Under the pieces are notes generated by a model. It was given only the letters and a program-made list of their open reading frames with translations. It did not search any database and was not told where the DNA came from. Shown piece by piece: positions 53,978 to 61,891 of a stretch of DNA of 64,000 bases. Source of the DNA: Actinoplanes sp. NBC_00393 (GTDB taxonomy: Bacteria; Actinomycetota; Actinomycetes; Mycobacteriales; Micromonosporaceae); assembly GCF_036053395.1 (NCBI RefSeq), contig NZ_CP107942.1:2012501-2076500 (forward strand), read 5' to 3'. Made by a program: the position numbers and the translations under genes. Numbering within the stretch: position 1 is the first letter of the stretch; every line of letters starts with the position of its first letter.

Positions 53978-55206
53978 TCCACGATCTTCCCGCGGATCTG
54001 CCGGCCGATCTCATCGGGGCCAAGGCGCACGGCCTCAACGAGCTGATGCGTCTCGGCCTGCCCGTCCCACCCGGCTTCGTGATCTCCACTGCAGCGTGCC
54101 GGGCGTTCCTGCGCGACGGGCGGCTTCCCGACGAACTGCCTCCGCAGGCGGGCCGGGTGTCGGTGCGTTCCGGCGCGGCCGTGTCGATGCCCGGCATGAT
54201 GGACACCGTTCTCGACGTCGAGCCTGATCAGGTTCGGTCAGCGATCGCGGCGGTCTTCTCGTCGTGGAACAGCCCGCGGGCGGTCACCTACCGTGAGCTG
54301 CACGCGATCCCGCACGATCTCGGCACCGCGGTGATCGTGCAGGCCATGGTCTACGGCGATCGTGATCAGCACAGCGGCAGCGGGGTCGCGTTCAGCCGTG
54401 ATCCGAGCACCGGGGCTCCGGTGGTGTTCGGCGAGGTGCTGTTCGGGCGGCGGGGCATCGATGTGGTGTCCGGGTCGCACGCCACCCGGCCGGTGACCGA
54501 TCTGGCCGAGCGCGAGCCCGCGGTGTGGGCGGCGCTGGAGTCGGCGCTGGGCCGGTTGGAGCGGCACTACCGGGACGTGTGTCAGGTGGAGTTCACATTC
54601 GAGTCGGGGCGGCTGTGGTTTCTGCAGGTCCGGCCGGGTGGGCTGGTCGGGCGGGCGGCGATCCGGGTGGCGGTGGACCTCGTCGACGAAGGGCTCATCG
54701 ACCGGGGAACCGCGGTGCAGCGGGTCAGCGCGGGGGATGTGCGCGCTGCGCGTACCCCTCGGTTGCGAACCGATGTTGACCTTCTTGCCCGGGGGCAGGG
54801 CGCGAGCCCGGGTGTCGCGGCGGGCCGCATCGCGGTCACCGCTGACCAGGCGGTACGGATGGCCGCCGATGGGCCGGTCGTGCTCGTCCGCCCGCACACG
54901 TCGCCGCTGGACATGCACGGCTTGGCGGCCGCGGCCGGGGTGGTGACCAGCCTCGGCGGCCCGGCCAGCCATGCCGCGGTGGTCGCGCGGGCCATGGGCA
55001 AACCCGCGGTGGTCGCGGCGCCCTTGACGGTCGATCTTCAAGCTGATTGTGTACGCGCAAACGACCGCTCAGTCCCCGAAGGCACCCTGATCGCCGTCGA
55101 CGGCACCGGCGGCGAAGTGGTCCTCGGCGACCCCGGCACCACGACCGCCGCCGAGGATCCGCATTTGAGCCGCCTGCTGGCATGGATGAACGCTGATCTA
55201 CGGTGA
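53974..55206 (+). CDS. Short pyruvate phosphate dikinase-like protein
   Basis: A 410-residue protein with the PPDK N-terminal nucleotide-binding domain (IGAKAHGLNELMRLGLPVPPG; VRSGAAVSMPGMMDTVLDV; SGVAFSRDPSTG; WFLQVRPG) and the swivelling phosphohistidine domain with its GGPASHAAVVAR motif (His333). The C-terminal PEP/pyruvate barrel of full PPDK (about 880 residues) is entirely absent, and the ATP-grasp part is short. It could phosphorylate its own histidine but would need another partner or substrate, like standalone PEP-synthase-like resistance kinases. The last gene of the coupled operon. Not obviously truncated by mutation, as its end is followed by normal spacing. Confidence 0.82.
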   Translation: MIHDLPADLPADLIGAKAHGLNELMRLGLPVPPGFVISTAACRAFLRDGRLPDELPPQAGRVSVRSGAAVSMPGMMDTVLDVEPDQVRSAIAAVFSSWNSPRAVTYRELHAIPHDLGTAVIVQAMVYGDRDQHSGSGVAFSRDPSTGAPVVFGEVLFGRRGIDVVSGSHATRPVTDLAEREPAVWAALESALGRLERHYRDVCQVEFTFESGRLWFLQVRPGGLVGRAAIRVAVDLVDEGLIDRGTAVQRVSAGDVRAARTPRLRTDVDLLARGQGASPGVAAGRIAVTADQAVRMAADGPVVLVRPHTSPLDMHGLAAAAGVVTSLGGPASHAAVVARAMGKPAVVAAPLTVDLQADCVRANDRSVPEGTLIAVDGTGGEVVLGDPGTTTAAEDPHLSRLLAWMNADLR

Positions 55207-55210
55207 CGGG

Positions 55211-55768
55211 ATGAGTCGTCGCCTGAACGCCGTCACCACCGACACGATCCTCGACCGCCATCTGTTCGCGCTGGCCGACGGGGACGACGGTGAAGGCCTG
55301 GAATCACCGCACGAGACCGGTGGCTGGGTCACCGCTGGACGGGCGTCGGTCCTGGTGGAGAGCCCGTACGACAACCTGGACGCGATCCTGCGCCTGGAGG
55401 AGTGGGACGGCGAACCCGACCCGGAACCGGACGACGGCCGCGGCCCGTGGGACGACGTGGTCACGGTCAGCATGGAGTGTTCCGGCGTCAACGGGAACCT
55501 CGGCATCAACCAGATCACCATGGGCTGGGACGACAGCGGGTTCGCGCTCAGCCGGCCCGGCCGCTTCCACGTGCGCCTCGCCTGCCGCAACGGCGCCGCC
55601 GCGCAGCAGGCCTACTCGGACGCGCGGGCTCGGTTCGCCGAGTCCGACTGGAACGGTCCCGAGTGCGCGCAGGCCCTCGAGAACGTCGGCGTCAAGGAGG
55701 AATACCTCGTCCAGTTCTGGCCGGCCGTCACTTCACCATCCGGAACCGGGGATGCTCCAGCCAGCTGA
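55211..55768 (+). CDS. Hypothetical acidic protein
   Basis: A 185-residue, strongly acidic cytosolic protein (LADGDDGEGLE, EWDGEPDPEPDDGRGPWDD) with regular beta strands (VVTVSMECSGVNG, RFHVRLACRN). I do not recognise a family; small acidic proteins of this kind are sometimes immunity-like, which is only a guess. It starts 4 bp after the PPDK-like stop, so it may belong to that transcript. Its last 41 bp overlap the 3' end of the convergent DUF6368-like gene. Confidence 0.6.
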   Translation: MSRRLNAVTTDTILDRHLFALADGDDGEGLESPHETGGWVTAGRASVLVESPYDNLDAILRLEEWDGEPDPEPDDGRGPWDDVVTVSMECSGVNGNLGINQITMGWDDSGFALSRPGRFHVRLACRNGAAAQQAYSDARARFAESDWNGPECAQALENVGVKEEYLVQFWPAVTSPSGTGDAPAS

Positions 55769-56240
55769 CCAGCAGTTCAGCATCGACGAGGTGGTAGACG
55801 GCGAACTCGTCGTCCACGGTGCGGTACGGGATCGCGTACGCGTGCCCGGGCAGTGACTCGGCGTCGGCCGGCAGCGGCCCGGTCAGATCGATGATCCCGC
55901 CGTAGCGACGGGCGACGGCGAGCGCGAGCCGGCCCAGAAGCTCATGGCTGTCCCGGCCGCTGGTCGCCGCGGACAGCACGATCTCCGTCTCCGGAGGGAA
56001 ACCCGCCGCTTTCGTGAGGGCGGCGATCTCCTCGGGGTCCTCGTGCTCCGGCTCACCGACGTCCACGAACAACGGCCCGGTCATCGGCGTGGGGCTGCTC
56101 ATCCCCAGCCGCTGGGCGTCGCGCAGCCACCAGCCGCCGCTGTCGATCACGAAGATCTCGGCCAGCCAGTCGCGGAACGCCACGATCTCGGCGTCGGTCC
56201 ACGAGGTCGCCAGCAACACCGCTGCAGAAGGTCCCGCCAC
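55728..56240 (-). CDS. DUF6368-like protein
   Basis: A 170-residue cytosolic protein beginning VAGPSAAVLL and containing FRDWLAEIFV, GPLFVDVGEPEHEDPEEI, GRLALAVARRYGGIIDLTG and a C-terminal LVDAELLVSWLEHPRFRMVK. The layout matches actinobacterial DUF6368 proteins as I remember them; function is unknown. GTG 56240 is chosen because everything further upstream in this frame is translated tandem-repeat DNA. Its 3' end overlaps the convergent acidic protein gene by 41 bp. Confidence 0.65.
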   Translation of the reverse strand: MAGPSAAVLLATSWTDAEIVAFRDWLAEIFVIDSGGWWLRDAQRLGMSSPTPMTGPLFVDVGEPEHEDPEEIAALTKAAGFPPETEIVLSAATSGRDSHELLGRLALAVARRYGGIIDLTGPLPADAESLPGHAYAIPYRTVDDEFAVYHLVDAELLVSWLEHPRFRMVK

Positions 56241-56290
56241 GGGACCATTCTGCCGTGCCCACCCGCTGCGGTTTCCTGCCGTGCCCACCC

Positions 56291-56480
56291 GCTGCGGTTT
56301 CGCCGTGGGCTGATCGCGGCCCGCTTCGGCTGCGGTTTCGCCTTGGCCTGAGCGCGGCCCGCTTCGGCTGCGGTTTCGCCTTGGCCTGAGCGCGGTGTGC
56401 TTTGGCTGCGGTTTCGCCTTGGCCTGAGCGCGGCCTGCTTCGGCGGCGATCTCCCCTTGGCCTGAGCTCTGCCTACTTCG
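56291..56480. repeat. 38-bp tandem repeat array, five copies
   Basis: GCTGCGGTTTCGCC recurs at 56291, 56329, 56367 and 56405, and as a diverged copy at 56443, with exact 38-bp spacing. A separate 26-bp doublet, GTGCCCACCCGCTGCGGTTTC, precedes it (about 56254-56300). The period is not a multiple of three. The array runs into the 3' end of the next reverse-strand gene (stop at 56473). Confidence 0.9.
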
Positions 56481-56796
56481 GCGGCCAGTGGCGGAAGACG
56501 GCTCGTACCTCGGTGTGCCACGGGACGCTGCCGTCCTGCCAGCCCGCGCCCGGCTGCCCGGTCTCCTGGTTGACGACCAGTGCCGCCAGCGACGGCTCCT
56601 TGTTCGTGGCGCAGTCGCGCGCCACCTCGTCGAGCACGTGCCGCATATGGTTGCGCAACGCGACACCCTCGATCCCGAGAGCCGTGCCGAGCTCGCCGTA
56701 GGTCACCAGGGTGCGGCGCATGGCCGCGATGATCAGAGCGGCCCGGGCCTGGGCGACCCATCCTGCGCGCTGTTCGCTGGGCTTTTCGTTGGGCAT
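56473..56796 (-). CDS. Small winged-helix-like protein between repeat arrays
   Basis: A 107-residue protein. The core TYGELGTALGIEGVALRNHMRHVLDEVARDC looks like a winged helix of the alkyltransferase-like (ATL/MGMT C-terminal) type without the Cys active site. The tail SLAALVVNQETGQPGAGW, ending in HTEVRAVFRHWPPK, is a pattern I have seen in small hypothetical proteins. DNA binding is a guess. ATG 56796 has a TACTCT box 4 nt upstream; the longer frame upstream is repeat DNA. It is sandwiched between the 38-bp and 5-bp arrays. Confidence 0.65.
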   Translation of the reverse strand: MPNEKPSEQRAGWVAQARAALIIAAMRRTLVTYGELGTALGIEGVALRNHMRHVLDEVARDCATNKEPSLAALVVNQETGQPGAGWQDGSVPWHTEVRAVFRHWPPK

Positions 56797-56915
56797 CGCG
56801 AGAGTATCCGCCCTACCGGGCATCTCAGGCCAGACAGGTTGCGGCATTGAGGTCTGCCCGCCGCGGTTGCACCAGTCGCAGCGCCGGGTCAGCGAGCCAT
56901 CCGATGATCTTCGGT

Positions 56916-57024
56916 GCGCTGCGCTGCGCTGCGGTGCGGTGCGCTGCGGTGCGGTGCGCTGCGGTGCGCTGCGCTGCGGTGCGGTGCGCTGCGGTGCGCT
57001 GCGCTGCGGTGCGGTGCGCTGCGG
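56916..57024. repeat. Pentanucleotide array (GCGST)n with 30-bp higher order
   Basis: Twenty-one consecutive 5-bp units, each GCGCT or GCGGT, plus a partial unit. From the seventh unit the two types follow a fixed six-unit order (G G C G C C), giving a 30-bp higher-order repeat. It lies 120 bp upstream of the reverse-strand winged-helix-like gene. Confidence 0.92.
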
Positions 57025-57278
57025 CACTCGGCGACCGGCGTTGTGGATCACGGTGACGGCCATAATTCCCAGCTGAGAGGCACACGAGGCCCGTTTCCGG
57101 GGGCCGGCTGTGAGCTGTTGCTGCCTCAACCCGCGGGAAGGGTGCGTAACGTCCAGCCGGCTGATCCACAAGCCCGAACAGACCGGCCTAGCTGTGCCTT
57201 ATGGCTCTCGCTGCCCCGGCCCCTCTTTGCCGCAGCGGTCCACCAACGAATTGGCCGGCGCCGGCATCGGCGACCGGC

Positions 57279-57449
57279 TTGGTCGAGGCCGCGCGGCGGC
57301 TTGGTCGGGGCGGCGTGGCGGCTTGGTCGGGGCGGCGTGGCGGCTTGGTTCGGGCCGCGTGGCGGCTTGGCCCGGGGCGCGTGGCGGCTTGGCCCGGGGC
57401 GCGTGGCGCTTGGCCCGGCCTGGGTGGCTTGGCCCGGGTCGCGCGGCAT
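57279..57449. repeat. 22-bp tandem repeat array, about eight copies
   Basis: Unit CTTGGTCGGGGCGGCGTGGCGG, starting at 57279 with 22-bp spacing. The first five full units are well kept; the last two shorten to 19-21 bp. It ends about 50 bp before the stop of the reverse-strand response regulator. Confidence 0.88.
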
Positions 57450-57497
57450 ATTCAACGGGCTCAGTCAGCGTTGCGGGCTGGGAGAGTACCCGGCGGC

Positions 57498-58154
57498 TCA
57501 GGCCAGGCCGGCCTCCTTCGCCAGGATCGCGGCCTGCACCCGGGACGTGCAGCCCAGCTTGGCCAGCACCCGCGACACGTGCGTCTTCGCGGTGGCCTCG
57601 GTGATCGACAACTCGTGGGCCAGGTCCGCGTTGGACAGGCCGCGGCCGAGAGCGGCCAGCACGTCACGTTCGCGCTGGGTGAGGGAGTCGAGGCCCGGGG
57701 AGGCCGGTGGCGCAGCCGCCGGGGGAGTGGTGACGAAAGCGGTCAGCAGCCGGCGGGTCACCTCCGGTGCCAGGAAGCCGTCGCCGGCTGCGACCCGGCG
57801 TACCGCCTCGATCAGCGCGGCCGGTTCCACCGACTTGAGCAGGAAACCGGCGGCGCCGGCGCGCAGCGCGCCGAACAGGTAGTCGTCGAAGTCGAAAGTG
57901 GTCAGGATCAGCACGTCGCAGAGGCCGGCCGCGGTGATCTCCCGGGTGGCGGTGATCCCGTCGGTGCCGGGCATCCGGATGTCCATCAGCACCACGTCGG
58001 GGCGCAGCGCGGCGGCCTGGCGGATGGCGACGGCGCCGTCCGCGGCTTCGCCGACCACGATGATGTCCGGCGCCTGCTCCAGCATCAGCCGCATGCCGGC
58101 CCGGATGGCGGCGTGGTCGTCGGCGAGCAGCACCCGGATCCCGGGATCGGTCAC
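57498..58154 (-). CDS. NarL/LuxR-family response regulator
   Basis: A 218-residue regulator. Receiver with DD (12-13), phosphoacceptor Asp58 (VLMDIRMPG), Thr switch (ILTTFDFDD) and Lys in FLLKSVEPA; LuxR DNA-binding domain TQRERDVLAALGRGLSNADLA. The proline/alanine linker between them is longer than in the other two regulators here. ATGA overlap with the kinase gene upstream gives a normal two-component operon. Downstream lies only repeat DNA. Confidence 0.92.
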   Translation of the reverse strand: MTDPGIRVLLADDHAAIRAGMRLMLEQAPDIIVVGEAADGAVAIRQAAALRPDVVLMDIRMPGTDGITATREITAAGLCDVLILTTFDFDDYLFGALRAGAAGFLLKSVEPAALIEAVRRVAAGDGFLAPEVTRRLLTAFVTTPPAAAPPASPGLDSLTQRERDVLAALGRGLSNADLAHELSITEATAKTHVSRVLAKLGCTSRVQAAILAKEAGLA

Positions 58155-59347
58155 GACCCGCTCCGGACGGTGGGCTGGTCCGCGGGATGGAGGGGGAGCT
58201 TTGCGCGTACCCGGAAATGGTTTTGATCCTGATCGGTGGTGAGCTCGCCGCCGAGCAGCGCGGCGCGCTCCCGGATGGAGATCAATCCGGTGCCCGCGCT
58301 GAGCGCGTGATGATCAACCGCGCCGGCGCGGGTCAGGGTGTTCGTGACGGTCACGGTCACCAGGTCCCCGGTCTTGCGCACATCGAGGCGTACGTCGGAC
58401 CCGGGCGCATGTTTGCCGGCGTTGGTGAGCGCCTCCCGGACGATCCGGTAGACGGTGTGCGCCACGACCGCCGGCATCTCCGGGATCTCGCGGATCTGCG
58501 TCTCGACCCGCAGGCCGCCGACGGCCGCCGCCTCGACCAGGTCGGGCAGCCGGTCCAAGCCGCCCGGCAGCGTCGGATCGGCCGCCGCGGGATCGTCCGC
58601 GCGCAACAACATGATCATGGAACGCATCTCCTCGAGAGCAGCCAGACTCGTCGTGCGGACCGCTTGCAGGGCAGTCCGGTCCCGGTCGGTGTCCGGCGGC
58701 CCGGCCAGCGCCGCACCTGAGTGGATCGCCGTGGTGGACAGGTGCGCGGCGATGACATCGTGCAGGTCACGGGCCATCGCAGCGCGTTCGGCGAGAACGG
58801 CCTCGCGTGCGGTGCGCTCGGCGTCGAGAGCGCCGAGCTGGCGTTGCTGGCGGATGTTGGCGGCCCACCAGAGCGGCACGAACAGCAGCGTGGTCAGCTG
58901 CAGCGCGATGAAGACCGCCACCCGGAACTCGCCGGTCGCCAGACCGCCGACCACGCTGGCGGTGCCGATCACGACGAACACGCCGGTCGTCGTGGCGGCC
59001 CGGGCGCGGGCCGAACCGAACACGCCGACCGAGAAGATCAGGTCGAAGAGCACCAGGATCATCGCGATGCTGCCGCCGAGCAGGACGTCGGCGGTCGCCG
59101 CGACGACGCCGACCCCGAGCGCGAGCATCGGATGGTGGCGTTTGCCCAGCATGGCGAGACAGCCGACGGCGAGCGGCACCGTCTGCCACCAGAGCGGCGA
59201 GCCGTCCAGCGCGGCGGGCGTCGGAATGTCCCAGATGTCGATGAGCCCGATCAGGTTGAACGCCAGGCCCAGGGCGAACGTCCCGGCGGCGGCGACCGCA
59301 TCCCGGAACCGGTTGCTGCTGGTCCGCCAGCGCTCTTTCACCCCCAC
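58151..59347 (-). CDS. HisKA_3 sensor histidine kinase
   Basis: A 398-residue membrane kinase: about five to six hydrophobic segments (about 20-160), a coiled-coil linker (IRQQRQLGALDAERTAREAVLAERAAM in part), phosphoacceptor His196 (ARDLHDVIAAHLSTT), and HATPase motifs (YRIVREALTNAGKHAP, GTGLISIRERAALLGG). Intact, unlike the kinase at 50.3 kb. The signal is unknown. It diverges from the GAP-like membrane protein gene by about 107 bp, which is therefore a possible target. Confidence 0.9.
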   Translation of the reverse strand: MGVKERWRTSSNRFRDAVAAAGTFALGLAFNLIGLIDIWDIPTPAALDGSPLWWQTVPLAVGCLAMLGKRHHPMLALGVGVVAATADVLLGGSIAMILVLFDLIFSVGVFGSARARAATTTGVFVVIGTASVVGGLATGEFRVAVFIALQLTTLLFVPLWWAANIRQQRQLGALDAERTAREAVLAERAAMARDLHDVIAAHLSTTAIHSGAALAGPPDTDRDRTALQAVRTTSLAALEEMRSMIMLLRADDPAAADPTLPGGLDRLPDLVEAAAVGGLRVETQIREIPEMPAVVAHTVYRIVREALTNAGKHAPGSDVRLDVRKTGDLVTVTVTNTLTRAGAVDHHALSAGTGLISIRERAALLGGELTTDQDQNHFRVRAKLPLHPADQPTVRSGS

Positions 59348-59454
59348 CGCCTCATCCCATCACGGATCGCGCGATGCGGCGTACCTCGAAGGATGTATGC
59401 CGCCGCATCCTTCGACGGACGCGCCGGGCAGGGCCGGAACAGCAGAGTGTGAGC

Positions 59455-60165
59455 ATGGAATTCGCCCTCCTAGGCTCGTTCGTGGTGCTCGCGCTGATCG
59501 ACTCCACCAGCTTCGGCACCCTGCTCATCCCGATCTGGCTGCTGCTGCATCCCGGCCGCGTGCGTCCCGCACGCATTTTGATCTTCTTGGGTACGGTCGC
59601 CGCGTTCTACTTCGGCGTGGGGATGGCGGTCGCGCTGGGGGCGGACGCGTTTCTGCCGCAGATCGAGCGGGTGCTGGACACCGCTCCGGCGATGTGGATT
59701 CAGCTGGTCATCGGTGTTGCGCTGTTCTTCTGGAGTTTCCGGCTCGAGCGCAAGGCGAAATCCGGGTCCGGCGGCGGGCGGTTGCTGCGGTGGCGGGAGC
59801 GGGCGTTGTCGGACGACCGGGGTGCTGGGGGACTGGCGGTGCTGGCTCTGGCGGCCGCGGCGGCTGAGGTTACGACGATGCTGCCGTACCTTGCGGCCAT
59901 TGGGCTGATCACTGCGGCGCAGCTACCGGTGGGGCAGGTGGCGTTGATCATGGCCGGGTATTGCCTGGTGATGATCGTGCCGGCGCTGGTGTTGCTGGCT
60001 GCGCGGTTGGTCGGGGGTGAGTGGCTCACCAAGCCGCTCACCCGGATCAGCGACTGGATGGCCAACAGCAACACGCTGTCGTGGGTCGTGGGGATTGTTG
60101 GGTTTCTGCTCGCCTATGACGCGGCGGCGCGGCTTGGATTGACCACCTTTGGCAGTGGTGGCTGA
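59455..60165 (+). CDS. GAP-family (Sap-like) membrane protein
   Basis: A 236-residue integral membrane protein with about six helices: LLGSFVVLALIDSTSFGTLLIPIWLLL, FLGTVAAFYFGVGMAVALGA, LVIGVALFFWSFRLE, a short cytosolic loop, then AVLALAAAAAEVTTMLPYLAAIGLI and others. The order fits the GAP/Sap (sulfolipid-1-addressing-protein-like) family of actinobacteria, linked in mycobacteria to export of cell-envelope lipids. Role here is unknown. ATG 59455 is chosen at the first family-like residues. Confidence 0.75.
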   Translation: MEFALLGSFVVLALIDSTSFGTLLIPIWLLLHPGRVRPARILIFLGTVAAFYFGVGMAVALGADAFLPQIERVLDTAPAMWIQLVIGVALFFWSFRLERKAKSGSGGGRLLRWRERALSDDRGAGGLAVLALAAAAAEVTTMLPYLAAIGLITAAQLPVGQVALIMAGYCLVMIVPALVLLAARLVGGEWLTKPLTRISDWMANSNTLSWVVGIVGFLLAYDAAARLGLTTFGSGG

Positions 60166-60203
60166 GGCTTTGGCCTTGTTCGCGGCTTTGTTTGGGCTGT
60201 GGC

Positions 60204-60584
60204 TTACTTGGGCTGCGGGGGTTGAAGCACGCAGAACTCGTTGCCGTCCGGGTCGGCGAGCGCGTGCCAGGTCCAGCCGTCCTCGGCCATCGGTGTGTCG
60301 GTGAGCCGCCGGCCGCCGGCCGCCAGAACGCGGGCGACCTCAGCGTCCAGGTCGGGTGTGCGAAGGTCCAGGTGCATCCGGTTCTTGCCGTTCTTCGGCT
60401 CCGGGACCTGCTGCAGCAACAGTTCGAAGCCGTTGCCGTCGGCGGGCAGCAGCTTGCGGTACCGGCCGGGGTAGGCGTCCTCGGCGCGGTACCCGAGCAC
60501 CTCCGACCAGAACCGCGCCGAGCGATCCAGGTCAGAGCAGTCGAGGACCACGGCCAGAACGGCGACGCTGTGTTCGCTCACCAC
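60204..60584 (-). CDS. VOC-family (glyoxalase/bleomycin-resistance fold) protein
   Basis: A 126-residue single-domain VOC protein: VLAVVLDCSDLDRSARFWSEVLGYR, NRMHLDLRTPDLDAEVARVLAAGG and WHALADPDGNEFCVLQ, with putative metal ligands His and Glu in the usual places. Members are lyases, dioxygenases or drug-binding proteins; function here is unknown. GTG start at 60584 (or the adjacent GTG 60581). It diverges from the following membrane-anchored protein gene by 26 bp. Confidence 0.85.
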   Translation of the reverse strand: MVSEHSVAVLAVVLDCSDLDRSARFWSEVLGYRAEDAYPGRYRKLLPADGNGFELLLQQVPEPKNGKNRMHLDLRTPDLDAEVARVLAAGGRRLTDTPMAEDGWTWHALADPDGNEFCVLQPPQPK

Positions 60585-60597
60585 CGCAGCGTACGGT

Positions 60598-60603
60598 TAC
60601 CCT
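60598..60603 (+). promoter_or_regulatory. -10 box for leaderless transcript of the anchored protein
   Basis: TACCCT ends 7 nt before GTG 60611. The whole promoter must overlap the start of the divergent VOC gene, whose first codon is 14 bp away. Confidence 0.45.
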
Positions 60604-60610
60604 GCTCCGC

Positions 60611-61141
60611 GTGAAGCGGGGGCTGCTCTTGATCTTTGGTATCACCGTCCTGATATGGGCGGTTCTGTACCTCATGCCGTCGCCGTCTCCGAAGGCCGCC
60701 ACTCCCGTGGAGGAGCCGTCCCTGATCACGGTCATGTGCGTGGAAGGGCAGGACAATCCGGATTGCGAAGACTACGTGCGCGACCTGTCCCGGCGGACCC
60801 GGCTGACCGAGGCGGAACAGCAGGCCGGCGAAGCGGCCCGGCTCCGCATCGAGGCGGCCCTGCCGCGAGGCGAGGTCCGGTGCCGGCCGGTGGAGATCGG
60901 CCTGTGCGCCAAGGAGACCTCCCAGCCGGGCGTGGATGCGGTCCGCGAGGCGTTGACCGAGGCCGGCTTCTCGGGGTCGATTGTCCGCTTGGCCCGCTTC
61001 AAGGACCCCGCCCCGGCGGGCCGGGTCATGCTCGCGGTCCCGGTAGGGCGAGCCTGCGTGCTTGCGTACGCCGACGGAACCAGCCCGCACGCGTGGGTGG
61101 TCGGCGCCCTGCCCAACGGCGGCGGCTGCCTGACACTGTGA
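60611..61141 (+). CDS. Membrane-anchored extracytoplasmic protein of unknown function
   Basis: A 176-residue protein. VKRGLLLIFGITVLIWAVLYLMP is a short basic tail followed by one membrane helix with no obvious signal-peptidase site, so it is probably anchored with the rest outside. The outer domain has several cysteines (TVMCVEGQDNPDCEDY, VRCRPVEIGLCAKE, GRACVLAY, GGGCLTL) that could pair as disulfides. A helical region (LTEAEQQAGEAARLRIEAAL) and a ferredoxin-like part (VDAVREALTEAGFSGSIVRLARF) follow. No family recognised. Confidence 0.65.
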   Translation: MKRGLLLIFGITVLIWAVLYLMPSPSPKAATPVEEPSLITVMCVEGQDNPDCEDYVRDLSRRTRLTEAEQQAGEAARLRIEAALPRGEVRCRPVEIGLCAKETSQPGVDAVREALTEAGFSGSIVRLARFKDPAPAGRVMLAVPVGRACVLAYADGTSPHAWVVGALPNGGGCLTL

Positions 61142-61395
61142 CCGCCTGCAGCCTGTTCCCGGGCCCTTCTCCGGTCGGCAGTAACCACTCCTCGTCTCTC
61201 CAGTCTCCAGGACTGGCACCCGGCACCTTCGCCGGGTCCGGTCCCGATCCGACGTTGCCCGGCCCGCCCGGTGCGCTGGTCCTTCTCGCCGCACCTCGGA
61301 TTCGGCCAGGGCTCAACGGACTCGCTTCACCTTCGGCTGAGTCCTGGACAACCCCCACCCTGTCTTCAGCGGCGGCCTCGGCATCGGCTTCCGGG

Positions 61396-61401
61396 TAGGG
61401 T
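61396..61401 (+). promoter_or_regulatory. -10 box for leaderless VOC transcript
   Basis: TAGGGT ends 6 nt before ATG 61408, the same sequence and nearly the same spacing as before the Trypco1 gene. Confidence 0.45.
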
Positions 61402-61407
61402 GAGTCG

Positions 61408-61770
61408 ATGATTCTGGCGGCCACCACGATCAGCTCTCCGAACCCGCGCCGGCTCGCGGACTTCTACTCCAGCCTGCTGGACTGGCCGGTCACCGAGGAC
61501 AGCGGCGGCTGGGCGAAATTGACCCCACCGAACGGCGGCCCCGGCCTCTCCTTCCACATCGAGGAGTCCTACGAGCCACCGGCCTGGCCCGCCAGGGACG
61601 GCCATCCCCAGATGCAGCAACATCTGGACATCGAGGTCGACGACCTCCAACAGGGCGCAGCCCGGGCCGTCGCAGCCGGCGCGACCGTCGCCGATTTCCA
61701 ACCCCAAGACGACGTACGCGTCTGCCTCGACCCCGACGGCCACCCGTTCTGCTTGTTCATCCGGCCCTGA
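61408..61770 (+). CDS. VOC-family protein
   Basis: A 120-residue glyoxalase-fold protein: AATTISSPNPRRLADFYSSLLDW, MQQHLDIEVDDLQQGAARAVAAGA and VRVCLDPDGHPFCLF. Related in type to the VOC gene 1 kb upstream but clearly different in sequence. Function unknown. The 266 bp before it hold no gene. It is convergent with the TetR gene, with a 121-bp gap where no clear terminator was seen. Confidence 0.85.
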   Translation: MILAATTISSPNPRRLADFYSSLLDWPVTEDSGGWAKLTPPNGGPGLSFHIEESYEPPAWPARDGHPQMQQHLDIEVDDLQQGAARAVAAGATVADFQPQDDVRVCLDPDGHPFCLFIRP

Positions 61771-61891
61771 CCTGATCGCGCCAGCCGGTCTTCGCGCCCG
61801 GCCGCCGTCGCCGACTCTCATGCGTGGCTCTCAGCCGTGCCCGGACGAGCTGCCTCGCCAGGCCTGAGCTGCCAGGCGCACCTCTGATTGA

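Larger units (their letters stand above)
56797..57497. other. 701-bp gene-free stretch dominated by two arrays
   Basis: Holds the pentamer array (56916-57024), about 250 bp of apparently unique sequence and the 22-bp array (57279-57449). Open frames here (up to about 340 codons) only reflect repeats and high GC. Confidence 0.65.

Noticed and set aside
56797..57171. N-terminal extension of the small winged-helix-like protein
   Set aside because: It translates the pentamer array into repeated PQRTA/PQRSA-type residues; a Met with an upstream TACTCT box at 56796 fits better.
57201..58226. Forward-strand 341-codon frame over the 22-bp array and the response regulator
   Set aside because: Composed of repeat translation plus the antisense of a clear LuxR-type regulator.
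61142..61407. Possible small gene or RNA between the anchored protein and VOC genes
   Set aside because: No ORF with a start signal, no convincing hairpin and no tRNA-like cloverleaf were seen.
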